A stretch of 64,000 nt of DNA from Alistipes sp. (GTDB lineage Bacteria > Bacteroidota > Bacteroidia > Bacteroidales > Rikenellaceae). Below the pieces are notes generated by a model. The model saw nothing but the letters and a program-made list of their open reading frames with translations. It was not told the DNA's origin and searched no databases. The position numbers were made by a program, and so were the translations under genes. The stretch lies in the NCBI GenBank assembly GCA_017520545.1, contig JAFXFM010000007.1, positions 109,149 through 173,148 of the forward strand. Direction: 5' to 3'. Of the stretch, positions 45,378 through 54,559 are shown one piece after another; the stretch's first letter is position 1, and every line of letters begins with the position of its first letter.

Positions 45378-46634
45378 TTGAGAGGCAGAGGGCTACATAT
45401 CGGGCAGATAATCAAAGGCAGGGGCATTACGCTTCTGCTGGCGGTAGCGTTTGCCCTTATATCGTTCACGGCAGAGGCGCAGATAAACCCGTTCTCGCGC
45501 CAAAAGCGTGGTGAGCGTACTATCATTCGTGCCGGTCAGGTATACACTCCGGACTCTCTCGAAGTGCGTAAAACCGACTCAGTCCGTGTTGCCAAATTGG
45601 TCGATACACTGCGCAAGATATCGCCCGACTCACTGAAAGTTATAGGAGAAGAGGTGCGTAGGCAACTCCCGGATTCACTGCGCAAGCAGATTTTCGGCAA
45701 GTTGGAGAGAGATAGCCTTGCAGTTGATTCTCTCGCCTTGGATACCACACTTACCGAGCGTCAGCGCAAACGACTCGAAAGACGCGAAAATCGCACTCCG
45801 TTCATCAGCGACTCAATGTCGCTACGAAATGTCTGCCTCACTTCGGTAGTGTTGCCCGGCTTTGGTCAGATATACAACAAGCAGTATTGGAAGTTACCGA
45901 TTCTGTACGGTACGGTCGGAGCCTCTCTCGGACTATGTTTGTGGAGCAATAGCAAATACAAGCCGCTAAAAACCGAATTCGACGCAATGACCGACCAGAG
46001 TCTTCTCCGCACACCTGAGATGAACGCATTACAGCGCGAAATGATAAAGTACAACACGATGAAGCAGGTATTTATGGTTACCACCATTGCTTCGTACCTA
46101 TACTTCATTGGTGATGCTGCAATAAAATACTCCACAACCGAGGTTTCGCATATAAACAGAGCCACAACATTGGCATTGATTTGCCCGGGCGCCGGACAGA
46201 TATACAATAAGAGCTATTGGCGTGTGCCGATTGTTGTAGGAGGTTTTGCGACAACGATATACTGTATTGATTGGAACAACCGAGGATATCAGCGTTTCAA
46301 GAAGGCTTACCGACTGAAAGCTGACTACGACGCCGATCCATCACTCTACCCCGATGGTTCGTTGGACGAGTTTGGAGGACGTTATAGCGCCACATTCCTC
46401 AAAAACCTTCGAAACAGCTACCGCCGTAACCGAGATTTGTGTATAATTCTCACGGCAGGACTCTATATTTTGCAGGTTGTAGATGCGCACGTTGATGCAC
46501 ATTTGCGCGATTACGATATATCCAAAGACCTAACCGTAAGTCTTACGCCGGCTGTTGGTTACTCCTATAACCGAATGGCACCATACAGTGGCGGAGGTAC
46601 TACATTAGGTATGAATTTAAGTCTTACTTTTTAG
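45378..46634 (+). CDS. DUF5683 membrane protein, probable TTG start
   Basis: About 418 residues with a signal-like N-terminus (ITLLLAVAFALISFTAEAQ). Residues about 30-130 are polar with repeated DSL/DSV motifs. The membrane part has an internal duplication: VVLPGFGQIYNKQYWKLPILYG and LICPGAGQIYNKSYWRVPIVVG. I know DUF5683 only as a Bacteroidota envelope protein beside parAB. There is no ATG before the signal peptide; TTG 45378, 12 bases after parB, is the best start. Co-transcribed with parAB and mltD. Confidence 0.82.
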   Translation: MRGRGLHIGQIIKGRGITLLLAVAFALISFTAEAQINPFSRQKRGERTIIRAGQVYTPDSLEVRKTDSVRVAKLVDTLRKISPDSLKVIGEEVRRQLPDSLRKQIFGKLERDSLAVDSLALDTTLTERQRKRLERRENRTPFISDSMSLRNVCLTSVVLPGFGQIYNKQYWKLPILYGTVGASLGLCLWSNSKYKPLKTEFDAMTDQSLLRTPEMNALQREMIKYNTMKQVFMVTTIASYLYFIGDAAIKYSTTEVSHINRATTLALICPGAGQIYNKSYWRVPIVVGGFATTIYCIDWNNRGYQRFKKAYRLKADYDADPSLYPDGSLDEFGGRYSATFLKNLRNSYRRNRDLCIILTAGLYILQVVDAHVDAHLRDYDISKDLTVSLTPAVGYSYNRMAPYSGGGTTLGMNLSLTF

Positions 46635-46642
46635 GTAGAACA

Positions 46643-48049
46643 ATGTTGAAACGAACAATTTTACTACTCGTATGTTTCGCTATGTGGGCGCCCACAACGC
46701 TCTACGCCAAGCGAAAGCAGAGTCAGGTAACAATTTCCGCACCGCAGGTTGTAACCGTAACCGTTCCCGTTTATGACACAGTGCGAGTAGTTGTTACCGA
46801 CACGGTAAAGGTTGTGGCGAAGCAGAAGCCTGCACCACGTATCGACACTCTAACCCTCGCTCATACACCGACCCAGATTGACTCGCTTATGGAGATATGG
46901 TCATCACTCGACAGAAAGTTGGGCGACGAAAAGTTTTTCGACAGATATAGCGTCCTCGACAGAGAGGATTCGATGCCAAAGGATTCGCTGTACCGAAAAC
47001 GTCTGCGCGATATGGTTTCTCCGGTACAACTGCCCTACAACTACGTTGTACGCAGCTATATCGACGGATATCTCGCAGGACATTGGAGCCATATGAGCGA
47101 AACGCTTGCTATATCGAAATACTACTTCCCGATTATCGAGGAGGAACTTCACGCAGCAGGACTTCCTCTCGAATTGCGCTATTTGGCAGTCGTGGAGTCG
47201 AACCTCTCCATACGTGCAGGTTCGCGCGCAGGAGCGATGGGTTTGTGGCAGATTATGCCGACAACAGGAAAGGGAGCCGGCTTGGAGATTAACTCGTTGG
47301 TTGATGAGCGATGCGACGTTGTAAAATCTACGCGTGCCGCCTGCAAATTCCTCTCATACCTATATAAATTATATGGCGATTGGTCGCTTGCCATTGCCGC
47401 GTACAACTGCGGTGCCGGCAACGTAAATAAGGCTATCACAAACGCCGGCAAGAAGTGCAAGACCTTTTGGGACATTTACGACTACCTGCCAAACGAAACG
47501 CGCTGCTATGTTCCGAAGTTTATAGGCGCAGCATACGCCTTCACCTATCACAAGGCGCACAACATTGTCCCTGCCGAGACGCCCGAATGTATCGCGACAG
47601 ACACCGTTACCATAAAGCGAGTATTGCATCTCGGACAGGTGGCTTCGACATTGAATATCCCGATAGAGGTGCTGCGCGACCTGAATCCACAATACAAAAT
47701 CGACATTATTCCGGCTACTCGAAAGAGTTACTCGTTACGTCTGCCGATGCGTTATATGAGCGAATTTGCGCAGAAGGAGAAGGAGATTTACAGCAAGGAG
47801 AAGAGCTACTTGAAGGAGTATCTCAACCCCGATAATTTGGAGAAAAAGCGAGCCGAGAGTGTTGCCAAGCCAAAGCCGAAGCCAAAAGTCGGCTATACAT
47901 ACGTTGTGAAAGATGGCGATATGCTTGGCTACATCGCCATACGCAACAAGTGTACGGTCGATGAGATTATGAAGTGGAACAAGCTGACAACCACAGTGAT
48001 TCGTCCGGGACAGGAGCTTCGTATCGAAAGACCAAAACCGAAGCAATAG
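46643..48049 (+). CDS. mltD: Membrane-bound lytic transglycosylase D, LysM
   Basis: A 468-residue exported peptidoglycan-cleaving enzyme. Signal peptide (ILLLVCFAMWAPTTLYA), SLT domain with catalytic Glu185 in LRYLAVVESNLS, GAMGLWQIMPTTGK and AIAAYNCGAGNV; C-terminal LysM domain (YTYVVKDGDMLGYIAIRNK, near 415-462). It starts 8 bases after the DUF5683 gene. In Bacteroides this cluster is, as I recall, often followed by relA; that gene is absent here. Confidence 0.93.
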   Translation: MLKRTILLLVCFAMWAPTTLYAKRKQSQVTISAPQVVTVTVPVYDTVRVVVTDTVKVVAKQKPAPRIDTLTLAHTPTQIDSLMEIWSSLDRKLGDEKFFDRYSVLDREDSMPKDSLYRKRLRDMVSPVQLPYNYVVRSYIDGYLAGHWSHMSETLAISKYYFPIIEEELHAAGLPLELRYLAVVESNLSIRAGSRAGAMGLWQIMPTTGKGAGLEINSLVDERCDVVKSTRAACKFLSYLYKLYGDWSLAIAAYNCGAGNVNKAITNAGKKCKTFWDIYDYLPNETRCYVPKFIGAAYAFTYHKAHNIVPAETPECIATDTVTIKRVLHLGQVASTLNIPIEVLRDLNPQYKIDIIPATRKSYSLRLPMRYMSEFAQKEKEIYSKEKSYLKEYLNPDNLEKKRAESVAKPKPKPKVGYTYVVKDGDMLGYIAIRNKCTVDEIMKWNKLTTTVIRPGQELRIERPKPKQ

Positions 48050-48117
48050 TGAGGAGTTAGACGAAAAACGAGTTTCTTTTAAACAGGCAAAGTATTAAAA
48101 AACTCCAAAATTGAAAG

Positions 48118-48163
48118 TTTTCCGTTTTTCATTTTTCGTTTTCCGTTTTTCTTACTATCTTTG
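48118..48163 (+). promoter_or_regulatory. rplY promoter with abutting TTTTCCG heptamers
   Basis: Five heptamers in phase of TTTTCCG and TTTTTCG type (48118-48152) run into TACTATC and the -7 box TATCTTTG at 48156-48163. Same type and same place as at lspA. The leader of about 90 bases to the ATG has a weak GGCG/CGCC pairing. Confidence 0.75.
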
Positions 48164-48258
48164 CGGGCAATTTGTAAAAAATGCAAGCGGTTATGGGGCG
48201 TTTATTACGGATAAATGCTGAGTGCCGCCCAAGGTAACATATTAAAAAACAAAACATT

Positions 48259-48828
48259 ATGAAAACTTTAACTTTGAAGGCCGAGCTTCGCACAGAGTTC
48301 GGTAAGAAGGCAGCCAAGGCTGCTCGTCGTGAGGGTATGGTTCCTTGCAACCTCTATGGTGCAGGTGAGAACGTAACTTTCGTTGTTAATGAGAAGGAGC
48401 TTCGCTCGTTGATCTACACTCCAAGCTCGTTTATCGTAGAGTTGGATTTCAACGGCAAGATCGAGAAGGCGGTTATGCGTGAGACTCAGTTCCACCCAAT
48501 CCGTGAGCAGGTTCTCCACGTAGATTTCTACCGTGTAGTTGATGGCAAGCCGGTTGCTATCGCACTCCCTGTTCGCCTCACAGGTAATGCCGAGGGTGTT
48601 AAGGTCGGCGGTAAGTTGGCTCTTTCGGCTCGTAAATTGGTTGTTAGCGGTTTGATGGAGAATCTTCCTGACGAGTTGCTCGTTGATGTAACTCCTTTGA
48701 AGGTTGGTCAGACAATTTTCGTTGGCGACCTCCAGTTCGAGGGCTTGCAGTTCCTCTCGCCAGCTACACAGGCTGTTTGCGCTGTTCGTGTAACTCGTGC
48801 TTCGCGTGCGGGTGCTAACCAGCAGTAA
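48259..48828 (+). CDS. rplY: 50S ribosomal protein L25/Ctc
   Basis: Binds 5S rRNA in the large subunit; 189 residues, the long CTC form with an N-terminal L25 domain (MKTLTLKAELRTEFGKKA...GMVPCNLYG...HVDFYRV) and a C-terminal beta domain (VPVRL-like segment, PLKVGQTIFVGDLQFEGLQF). Highly biased codons. pth follows 16 bases later. Confidence 0.95.
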   Translation: MKTLTLKAELRTEFGKKAAKAARREGMVPCNLYGAGENVTFVVNEKELRSLIYTPSSFIVELDFNGKIEKAVMRETQFHPIREQVLHVDFYRVVDGKPVAIALPVRLTGNAEGVKVGGKLALSARKLVVSGLMENLPDELLVDVTPLKVGQTIFVGDLQFEGLQFLSPATQAVCAVRVTRASRAGANQQ

Positions 48829-48844
48829 GAAACTATAAGAGGTT

Positions 48845-49408
48845 ATGAAATATCTGGTTGTCGGTTTGGGTAATATCGGTGCAGAGTACGCCGAAACTCG
48901 CCACAACATAGGTTTCAAGGTGTTGGATCGGCTTGCTGCCGAGACCAACACCTCTTTTATTTCGGGGCGTTACGGCTCGGTGGCAGAGTTCCGCCATCGA
49001 GGACATATCGTAACCCTCCTCAAACCCTCCACCTATATGAACCTCTCGGGTAAAGCTGTGCGCTATTGGCTCTCGGAGCTAAAAATCGATAAGGCACAAT
49101 TGCTTGTAGTGGTGGACGACATCGCACTCCCATTCGGAGAGTTGCGTATGCGCAAAAAGGGAAGCGCAGGAGGTCATAATGGACTAAAAAATATCACCGA
49201 ACTGCTTGGTGGTGAGGACTATGCGCGTATGCGCTTCGGCATTGGCGGCGACTTCTCACGAGGTCATCAAGTAGATTACGTTTTGGGCGAGTGGAGTGCC
49301 GAGGAGCGCGAAAAAATGGATGAGCGATTGAAGGTATTTAGCGATGCTATCCTCTCCTACATCTCGGTTGGTCTTGACCGAACTATGAACTCATTCAACA
49401 AGAAATAA
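48845..49408 (+). CDS. pth: Peptidyl-tRNA hydrolase
   Basis: Recycles stalled peptidyl-tRNA, 187 residues. VGLGNIGAEYAETRHNIGF carries the conserved Asn and catalytic His, STYMNLSGKAV and VVDDIALPFGELRMRKKGSAGGHNGLK follow. Operon with rplY, a common arrangement. Confidence 0.96.
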   Translation: MKYLVVGLGNIGAEYAETRHNIGFKVLDRLAAETNTSFISGRYGSVAEFRHRGHIVTLLKPSTYMNLSGKAVRYWLSELKIDKAQLLVVVDDIALPFGELRMRKKGSAGGHNGLKNITELLGGEDYARMRFGIGGDFSRGHQVDYVLGEWSAEEREKMDERLKVFSDAILSYISVGLDRTMNSFNKK

Positions 49409-49720
49409 TCAACCACAAAATTCTAACTACTACGAGAGAATTGGTTATTCTCGTATTGGTTATTGTCTTTCCGTTCCGCTCGCCTATTACTCAACAACCA
49501 AGGATTCGAGCGGTCGCAGCAGGTTTGAGCAGAGCAAAAGACGGGAGATAGACATTAAAACCAAAGGTTTTGGAGAGGAAATTAAATAGCAGCAGACAAA
49601 TTTATTTGAGATGATGATATTTAATTTGCTATCGTCGTTGCGTAGCAACAATGGCTATCTCACAACTTGTAGGTCACTCTGCCACACCGCCACCGACTGA
49701 ACGAATTCGTCAACGGACAC
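49409..49720. other. Gene-free stretch between pth and tRNA-Val
   Basis: No ORF of coding character. A 13-base near-direct repeat (ATTGGTTATTCTC at 49440 and a one-base variant at 49455) lies within a CGAGA...TCTCG inverted repeat. I see nothing else to name. Confidence 0.5.
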
Positions 49721-49750
49721 AAAAAAAAAGACGACTTAATAAGTCGTCTT
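49721..49750 (-). terminator. Terminator after tRNA-Val
   Basis: On the minus strand AAGACGACTT and AAGTCGTCTT pair around two bases and are followed by nine T residues. Confidence 0.9.
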
Positions 49751-49757
49751 GATTTTG

Positions 49758-49832
49758 TGGGAGTTGACGGATTCGAACCGCCGACCCTCTGCTTGTAAGG
49801 CAGATGCTCTAAACCAGCTGAGCTAAACTCCC
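49758..49832 (-). tRNA. tRNA-Val (anticodon TAC)
   Basis: Folds as a cloverleaf on the minus strand: acceptor GGGAGTT with AACTCCC, D arm GCTC...GAGC, anticodon stem TCTGC with GCAGA around loop CTTACAA (anticodon TAC), T arm with TTCGAAT, discriminator A. The CCA end is not encoded. 75 bases. Confidence 0.95.
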
Positions 49833-49991
49833 TCTCCGTTTGCGAGTGCAAAGGTAGCGCTTTTTTTGTTTCTCGCAAATTTTTCACCTAAAAAAACTCG
49901 AAAATAGTCCTAAGAGCGGATTTCGACAGTAGCAAAATGCGATTATTTGTAATTTTACGACCATTTTATGCAAAACTTACAAATATTTTTA

Positions 49992-49999
49992 TATCTTTG
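49992..49999 (+). promoter_or_regulatory. -7 box of argR
   Basis: TATCTTTG, 32 bases before the ATG, in an AT-rich stretch that could hold an ARG box for autoregulation; no clear palindrome was picked out. Confidence 0.65.
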
Positions 50000-50030
50000 C
50001 ATACACAAATTATAAAAACACAATTAACCT

Positions 50031-50498
50031 ATGAGAAATAAAATTGAGCGACTAAACCTCATACGTCGCATTATCGAAGAGGAACTGATTGGCTCGCAGG
50101 AGGAGCTTATCAAGCGCCTTGCCGAATACGGAATTCAGGCTACACAAAGTACACTATCGCGTGATTTTAAGGAGATTAACATCTCCAAAATGCCACACCA
50201 CGAGAAGGGTTATATCTACGTGTTGAGCGAGAAATTGGGCACCGAAATCGTTACAAATACTTCGAATATCGGCGATGCCGTATTGGATATCAAATTTTCA
50301 CATAACATTGCAGTAATCTCAACAAAATCGGGCTACGCAAGTGCTATCTCAGTGATCATTGATTCGAGAAAATTCAAAGAGATTCTCGGCACCATAGCAG
50401 GCGACAACAACATCATCCTCATCTTGCACGAAGATGCTACACACCAAGAGGTTACAGAGCAAATGCAACAGCTCTTTCCATCGCTAACACACTTGTAG
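50031..50498 (+). CDS. argR: Arginine repressor ArgR
   Basis: Arginine-responsive regulator of 155 residues. N-terminal winged helix (LNLIRRIIEEELIGSQEELIKRLAEYGIQATQSTLSRDFKEI), then a hexamerisation and arginine-binding domain with GDNNIILILHED near the C-terminus. Arginine genes are not in this window, so targets are remote. Single gene. Confidence 0.94.
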   Translation: MRNKIERLNLIRRIIEEELIGSQEELIKRLAEYGIQATQSTLSRDFKEINISKMPHHEKGYIYVLSEKLGTEIVTNTSNIGDAVLDIKFSHNIAVISTKSGYASAISVIIDSRKFKEILGTIAGDNNIILILHEDATHQEVTEQMQQLFPSLTHL

Positions 50499-50519
50499 AG
50501 AACAGATGACAGACGATAG

Positions 50520-50547
50520 AAAAAGGAGGCAAAACAGCCTCCTTTTT
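50520..50547. terminator. Bidirectional terminator between argR and nitroreductase
   Basis: AAAAAGGAGGC and GCCTCCTTTTT around six bases. Confidence 0.92.
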
Positions 50548-50567
50548 CCATTGCTTAACTTACCGCG

Positions 50568-51200
50568 CTATTCAACGAATTTTATCTTCGACATATCGCG
50601 CTCTTTAGCCTCGGGAGTCTCGTCTGGATAGCCCACCGCCAAGGCATAGCTCAAAGTATAACCCTCGGAGAATCCGAGCGACTGCAAATGCTTCTGCATA
50701 GCAGGCTCGGCGAAGATCATCTGTACGCTGCCCAAGCAGCAAGTTCCAAGTCCTAACTCGGTGGCTGCCAACATTATATTCTGCCCCAAAAAGCCGATAT
50801 TTTCACCGGCGAACGTACACTTCGGAGCCGCTACAAATATCACAGCAGGAGCATTGCGGAAGATATTTTTGAAGGTTGGAGTGAGCATATACTTTGCCTT
50901 ATCCGTACCCTCTACAGCCTTCAAATAGTCCGCCGTGCAAGCATCAATCCACTCTTTATTATCAACAATACGAACCTCCCATTCTTGAAGATTCATTGCG
51001 CTCGGAGCCTTCACGCCACACTCCGCCAAAAGTTGCAACTTTTCACGCTCTACGGGTTGATCCTTGTAGGCTCGGATACTGCGACGAGCCTCGATGGCAT
51101 CGATCACCCCACTCTTTTTGTGCTTTGGAGCCTCGATAGACAACCAAACTCCGGCCAATGCCGAAAGGCTCAATACAATCAATAGCAATACTCTCTTCAT
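50568..51200 (-). CDS. Exported nitroreductase-family protein
   Basis: A 210-residue FMN-dependent nitroreductase fold with ARRSIRAYKDQPV, KAPSAMNLQEWEV, GFLGQNIMLAATELGLGTC and GYPDETPEAKER. Unusually it has an N-terminal hydrophobic segment (LLLIVLSLSALAGVWLS) that acts as a signal or membrane anchor, so it probably works outside the cytoplasm. The electron donor and substrate are unknown. Confidence 0.85.
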   Translation of the reverse strand: MKRVLLLIVLSLSALAGVWLSIEAPKHKKSGVIDAIEARRSIRAYKDQPVEREKLQLLAECGVKAPSAMNLQEWEVRIVDNKEWIDACTADYLKAVEGTDKAKYMLTPTFKNIFRNAPAVIFVAAPKCTFAGENIGFLGQNIMLAATELGLGTCCLGSVQMIFAEPAMQKHLQSLGFSEGYTLSYALAVGYPDETPEAKERDMSKIKFVE

Positions 51201-51229
51201 AACACTATCTTTTAAAATTTTACACTCTA

Positions 51230-51237
51230 CAAATATA
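51230..51237 (-). promoter_or_regulatory. -7 box of the nitroreductase gene
   Basis: TATATTTG on the minus strand, 29 bases upstream of the ATG. Confidence 0.65.
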
Positions 51238-51279
51238 CGAATTTTTTAACAATATCATCTCACTTTACAAAAAAAGTAC

Positions 51280-51287
51280 TATATTTG
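51280..51287 (+). promoter_or_regulatory. -7 box of the lon run
   Basis: TATATTTG; the ATG of lon is 65 bases downstream. No CIRCE-type heat-shock repeat is seen. Confidence 0.68.
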
Positions 51288-51352
51288 CAAACTGCCTACG
51301 TGTGTGCGCATTGCAAGTACGCGTATGCGGGGTTAATACAACTGATTAGACT

Positions 51353-53785
51353 ATGGGAAAGAAAGATAACAACGACATTACAATCATCGACGATTTGGGA
51401 CTCTCGCCGGACATCACCGACCAGAAACACCAAGTCATTCCAATCATCACCGGCGGCGACGACGATATTGTCGAGGAGGTTCAGCTCCCCGAGATATTGC
51501 CTATACTCACCCTGCGTAGTTCGGTGCTCTTTCCGGGCGCCATCACCCCTATTACGGTAGGCCGCGAAAAAAGTATCGCCCTTGTACGTGCCGTACAAGC
51601 TGAGGGTGGTCTGCTCGGAGCAGTATTGCAACGCAATGCCGAGATTGAGACACCTATGCCGGACGATATGTACCGCATAGGTACTGCTGCCCGCATATTG
51701 AAGATTCTCGAAATGCCGAACGGAAACCTCACGGTTATTCTCTCGGGATTGGAGAAGATTGAGGTGGGCGAATATATATCGACCGAGCCATTCTTCAAGG
51801 CAAAGGTTACGCCACTGCTCGACTCCACACCAGAGAAGAACAGTGTGGAGTTCGACGCACTTATCGAATCGATAAAGGACGTGGCACTCAACATCATCAA
51901 CACCTCGCCGACAATGCCTAAGGAGGCTTCGTTCGCTATTAAGAACATCGACTCGCGCCGAGGCATTGTCAATTTCATCTGCTCGAACCTCGACTTCTCG
52001 GACGACGACCGTCAGGCGTTGCTCGAAGCTCCGGGTCTGCTGGCTCGTTCGCGTAAGTTGCTCGAAATACTTATCCGAGAGCAGCAACTACTCGAGATAA
52101 AGCAGGATATTCAAGGCAAGGTAAAGCAGGAGATTGACAAGCAACAACGCGACTACTATCTGCAGCAGCAGATGCGCACCATACAGCAGGAGTTGGGCGA
52201 GGACGAAGATGGCGACATCAAGCGTCTGCGCGAGGCTGCATCGAAGAAGAAGTGGAATAAGGCTACTGCCGAGTTGTTCGAGAAAGAGCTTTCAAAAATG
52301 GAGCGTCTGAACCCTGCTGTTGCCGAGTACTCGGTGCAGATGACCTACTTGCAGTTGTTGGTCGATCTGCCGTGGGACGAATACACCGAGGACAATCTCG
52401 ATTTGAAGTGTGCTCGCGAGCAGCTCGATGCCGATCACTTCGGCTTAGAGGAGGTTAAAGAGCGCATTTTGGAGCACTTGGCGGTTATCAAGTTGAAGGG
52501 CGATTTGAAATCCCCTATTCTCTGCCTTTATGGTCCTCCGGGAGTTGGTAAGACCTCGCTCGGCAAGTCGGTGGCTACGGCACTCGGACGTAAGTTCGGT
52601 CGTATTGCCCTCGGTGGTTTGCACGACGAGGCAGAGATTCGCGGACACCGCCGCACCTACATTGGAGCGATGCCGGGACGAATTATCGAAACTATCAAGC
52701 GATGTGGCTCGTCAAACCCTGTGATTATCCTCGATGAGGTGGATAAAATCACCGTCAGCAACCACGGCGACCCATCATCGGCATTGTTGGAGGTACTCGA
52801 TCCTGAGCAGAATACCACATTCCACGATAACTATCTCGATACGGAGTACGATCTGTCGAAGGTGTTGTTTATAGCCACCGCAAACGATATCGGTGCCGTA
52901 AACCCTGCGCTTCGCGACCGTATGGAGTTGATAAATATACCCGGTTACATTCTCGAAGATAAAATTGAGATTGCCGAAAAGCACCTCATCCGCAAACAGT
53001 GCGAGGCACACGGTTTAAAGGAGGAGCAGATGGTAGTAGAGCGCGATATCGTGCAGAAAATCATCTCGGACTACACTCGTGAGTCGGGTGTACGCTCTTT
53101 GGATAAGCACTTGGCAAAGTTGGCGCGTTCGCGTGCTAAGGATATAGCCTTCGAAGAGGAGTTCTCTCCTTCTTTCACGGCCGAGCAGGTCGAGAAGGTA
53201 CTCGGCAAGCTAAAGTACCGCAATGACGAGTACGAAATTAAGGATATGGTCGGCGTAGTTACAGGCTTGGCCTGGACGCAAGTGGGTGGCGACATTCTAT
53301 ATATCGAGAGCGTACTCACACCGGGTAAAGGCAAGTTATCGCTTACGGGCAACTTGGGCGATGTGATGAAGGAGTCGGCAACCATAGCTCACGAGTGGGT
53401 TATGGCACACTATAAGGAGTTGGGCATAAGTCCTAAACTCTTCGAGAAGTACGATTTGAATATCCACGTTCCCGAAGGCGCTGTTCCGAAAGATGGTCCT
53501 TCGGCAGGTATTACGATGATTACATCGATTGTTTCAACCTATACGGGACGCAAGGTTAAGGAGCGTATCGCAATGACGGGAGAGACATCGTTGCGTGGTC
53601 GTGTGTTGCCTATCGGTGGCGTAAAGGAGAAGATTCTGGCTGCGAAGCGTGCCGGAATACACACCATTCTGCTTCCGGAGGAGAATCGCAAGGACGTAGA
53701 AGAGATTACGAAGGAGTATATCCAAGGATTGACCTTCCACTATGTACGCTCGAACGAGCAAGTGCTTAAACTTGCATTACAATAA
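51353..53785 (+). CDS. lon: ATP-dependent protease Lon
   Basis: Cytoplasmic AAA+ protease of 810 residues that degrades misfolded and regulatory proteins. N-terminal LON domain (LPILTLRSSVLFPGAITPI), Walker A GPPGVGKT (394-401), Walker B VIILDEVDKI, and the Ser-Lys dyad with Ser717 in PKDGPSAGITM and Lys in GGVKEKILAAKRAG. kdsB begins six bases after its stop. Confidence 0.97.
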   Translation: MGKKDNNDITIIDDLGLSPDITDQKHQVIPIITGGDDDIVEEVQLPEILPILTLRSSVLFPGAITPITVGREKSIALVRAVQAEGGLLGAVLQRNAEIETPMPDDMYRIGTAARILKILEMPNGNLTVILSGLEKIEVGEYISTEPFFKAKVTPLLDSTPEKNSVEFDALIESIKDVALNIINTSPTMPKEASFAIKNIDSRRGIVNFICSNLDFSDDDRQALLEAPGLLARSRKLLEILIREQQLLEIKQDIQGKVKQEIDKQQRDYYLQQQMRTIQQELGEDEDGDIKRLREAASKKKWNKATAELFEKELSKMERLNPAVAEYSVQMTYLQLLVDLPWDEYTEDNLDLKCAREQLDADHFGLEEVKERILEHLAVIKLKGDLKSPILCLYGPPGVGKTSLGKSVATALGRKFGRIALGGLHDEAEIRGHRRTYIGAMPGRIIETIKRCGSSNPVIILDEVDKITVSNHGDPSSALLEVLDPEQNTTFHDNYLDTEYDLSKVLFIATANDIGAVNPALRDRMELINIPGYILEDKIEIAEKHLIRKQCEAHGLKEEQMVVERDIVQKIISDYTRESGVRSLDKHLAKLARSRAKDIAFEEEFSPSFTAEQVEKVLGKLKYRNDEYEIKDMVGVVTGLAWTQVGGDILYIESVLTPGKGKLSLTGNLGDVMKESATIAHEWVMAHYKELGISPKLFEKYDLNIHVPEGAVPKDGPSAGITMITSIVSTYTGRKVKERIAMTGETSLRGRVLPIGGVKEKILAAKRAGIHTILLPEENRKDVEEITKEYIQGLTFHYVRSNEQVLKLALQ

Positions 53786-53791
53786 AGGAAT

Positions 53792-54541
53792 ATGAGAGTC
53801 CTCGCCGTCATTCCTGCCCGCTACGCAAGCACACGTTTTCCGGCAAAGCCACTCGCTTTATTAGGTGGTAAGCCCATTGTGCAGCGCGTATATGAGGCGG
53901 TGGCGGAGGTAGTCGAAAGGGTTGTCGTTGCGACTGACGATAGTCGCATCCTCGATGTAGTAGTGGCTTTTGGTGGCGAGGCAATAATGACCTCCTCGGA
54001 GCATCAAAGTGGTACAGACCGCTGTGCCGAGGCTATCGAAAAGCTCGGTTGTGAAGCCGATATTGTTATAAACGTGCAGGGTGATGAGCCATTTATCGCA
54101 CGCGAGCAGATCGAGACTCTCTTAAAGTGTTTTGAGAGTAAAGAGGTGGAGATTGCCACATTGGCACGACCATTCAGAGCGGAGGAGGGCATAGAGGCTC
54201 TCGAAAATCCTAACTCGCCAAAGGTGGTGATAAATTCGAAGGGCGAGGCTGTATATTTTTCACGCTCGATAGTACCCTACTTGCGTGATGTAGAGCGTAG
54301 CGAGTGGTTGAAGCATCACACCTTCTACAAGCACGTAGGCATCTACGCCTTTCGAGCAAAGACACTTGGCGAAGTTACACGCCTACCCCTCTCGTCGCTC
54401 GAAAAGATGGAGCGGTTGGAGCAGTTGCGTTGGTTGGAGAGCGGCTACAAAATTGGCGTAGGTATAACCGAAGTTGAGAACATAGGCATCGACACGCCCG
54501 AAGACTTGCAACGAGCAGAGTCGCTTCTAAAAGGAGTGTAA
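53792..54541 (+). CDS. kdsB: 3-deoxy-manno-octulosonate cytidylyltransferase
   Basis: Activates Kdo as CMP-Kdo for lipid A-core assembly; 249 residues. VIPARYASTRFPAKPLALLGGKP at the N-terminus, SGTDRCAEA, NVQGDEPF and a C-terminal GIDTPEDLQRAE. Part of the Kdo cluster with kdsA and kdsD, though a glycosidase gene lies between. Confidence 0.96.
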   Translation: MRVLAVIPARYASTRFPAKPLALLGGKPIVQRVYEAVAEVVERVVVATDDSRILDVVVAFGGEAIMTSSEHQSGTDRCAEAIEKLGCEADIVINVQGDEPFIAREQIETLLKCFESKEVEIATLARPFRAEEGIEALENPNSPKVVINSKGEAVYFSRSIVPYLRDVERSEWLKHHTFYKHVGIYAFRAKTLGEVTRLPLSSLEKMERLEQLRWLESGYKIGVGITEVENIGIDTPEDLQRAESLLKGV

Positions 54542-54559
54542 ACTTAAAACTTTAAATAT

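Noticed and set aside
49409-49757. Attachment-site or mobile-element remnant next to tRNA-Val
   Set aside because: No integrase, and no duplicated tRNA 3' end was found in the stretch.
49660-49887. 75-codon minus-strand ORF around tRNA-Val
   Set aside because: It reads through the tRNA and its terminator.
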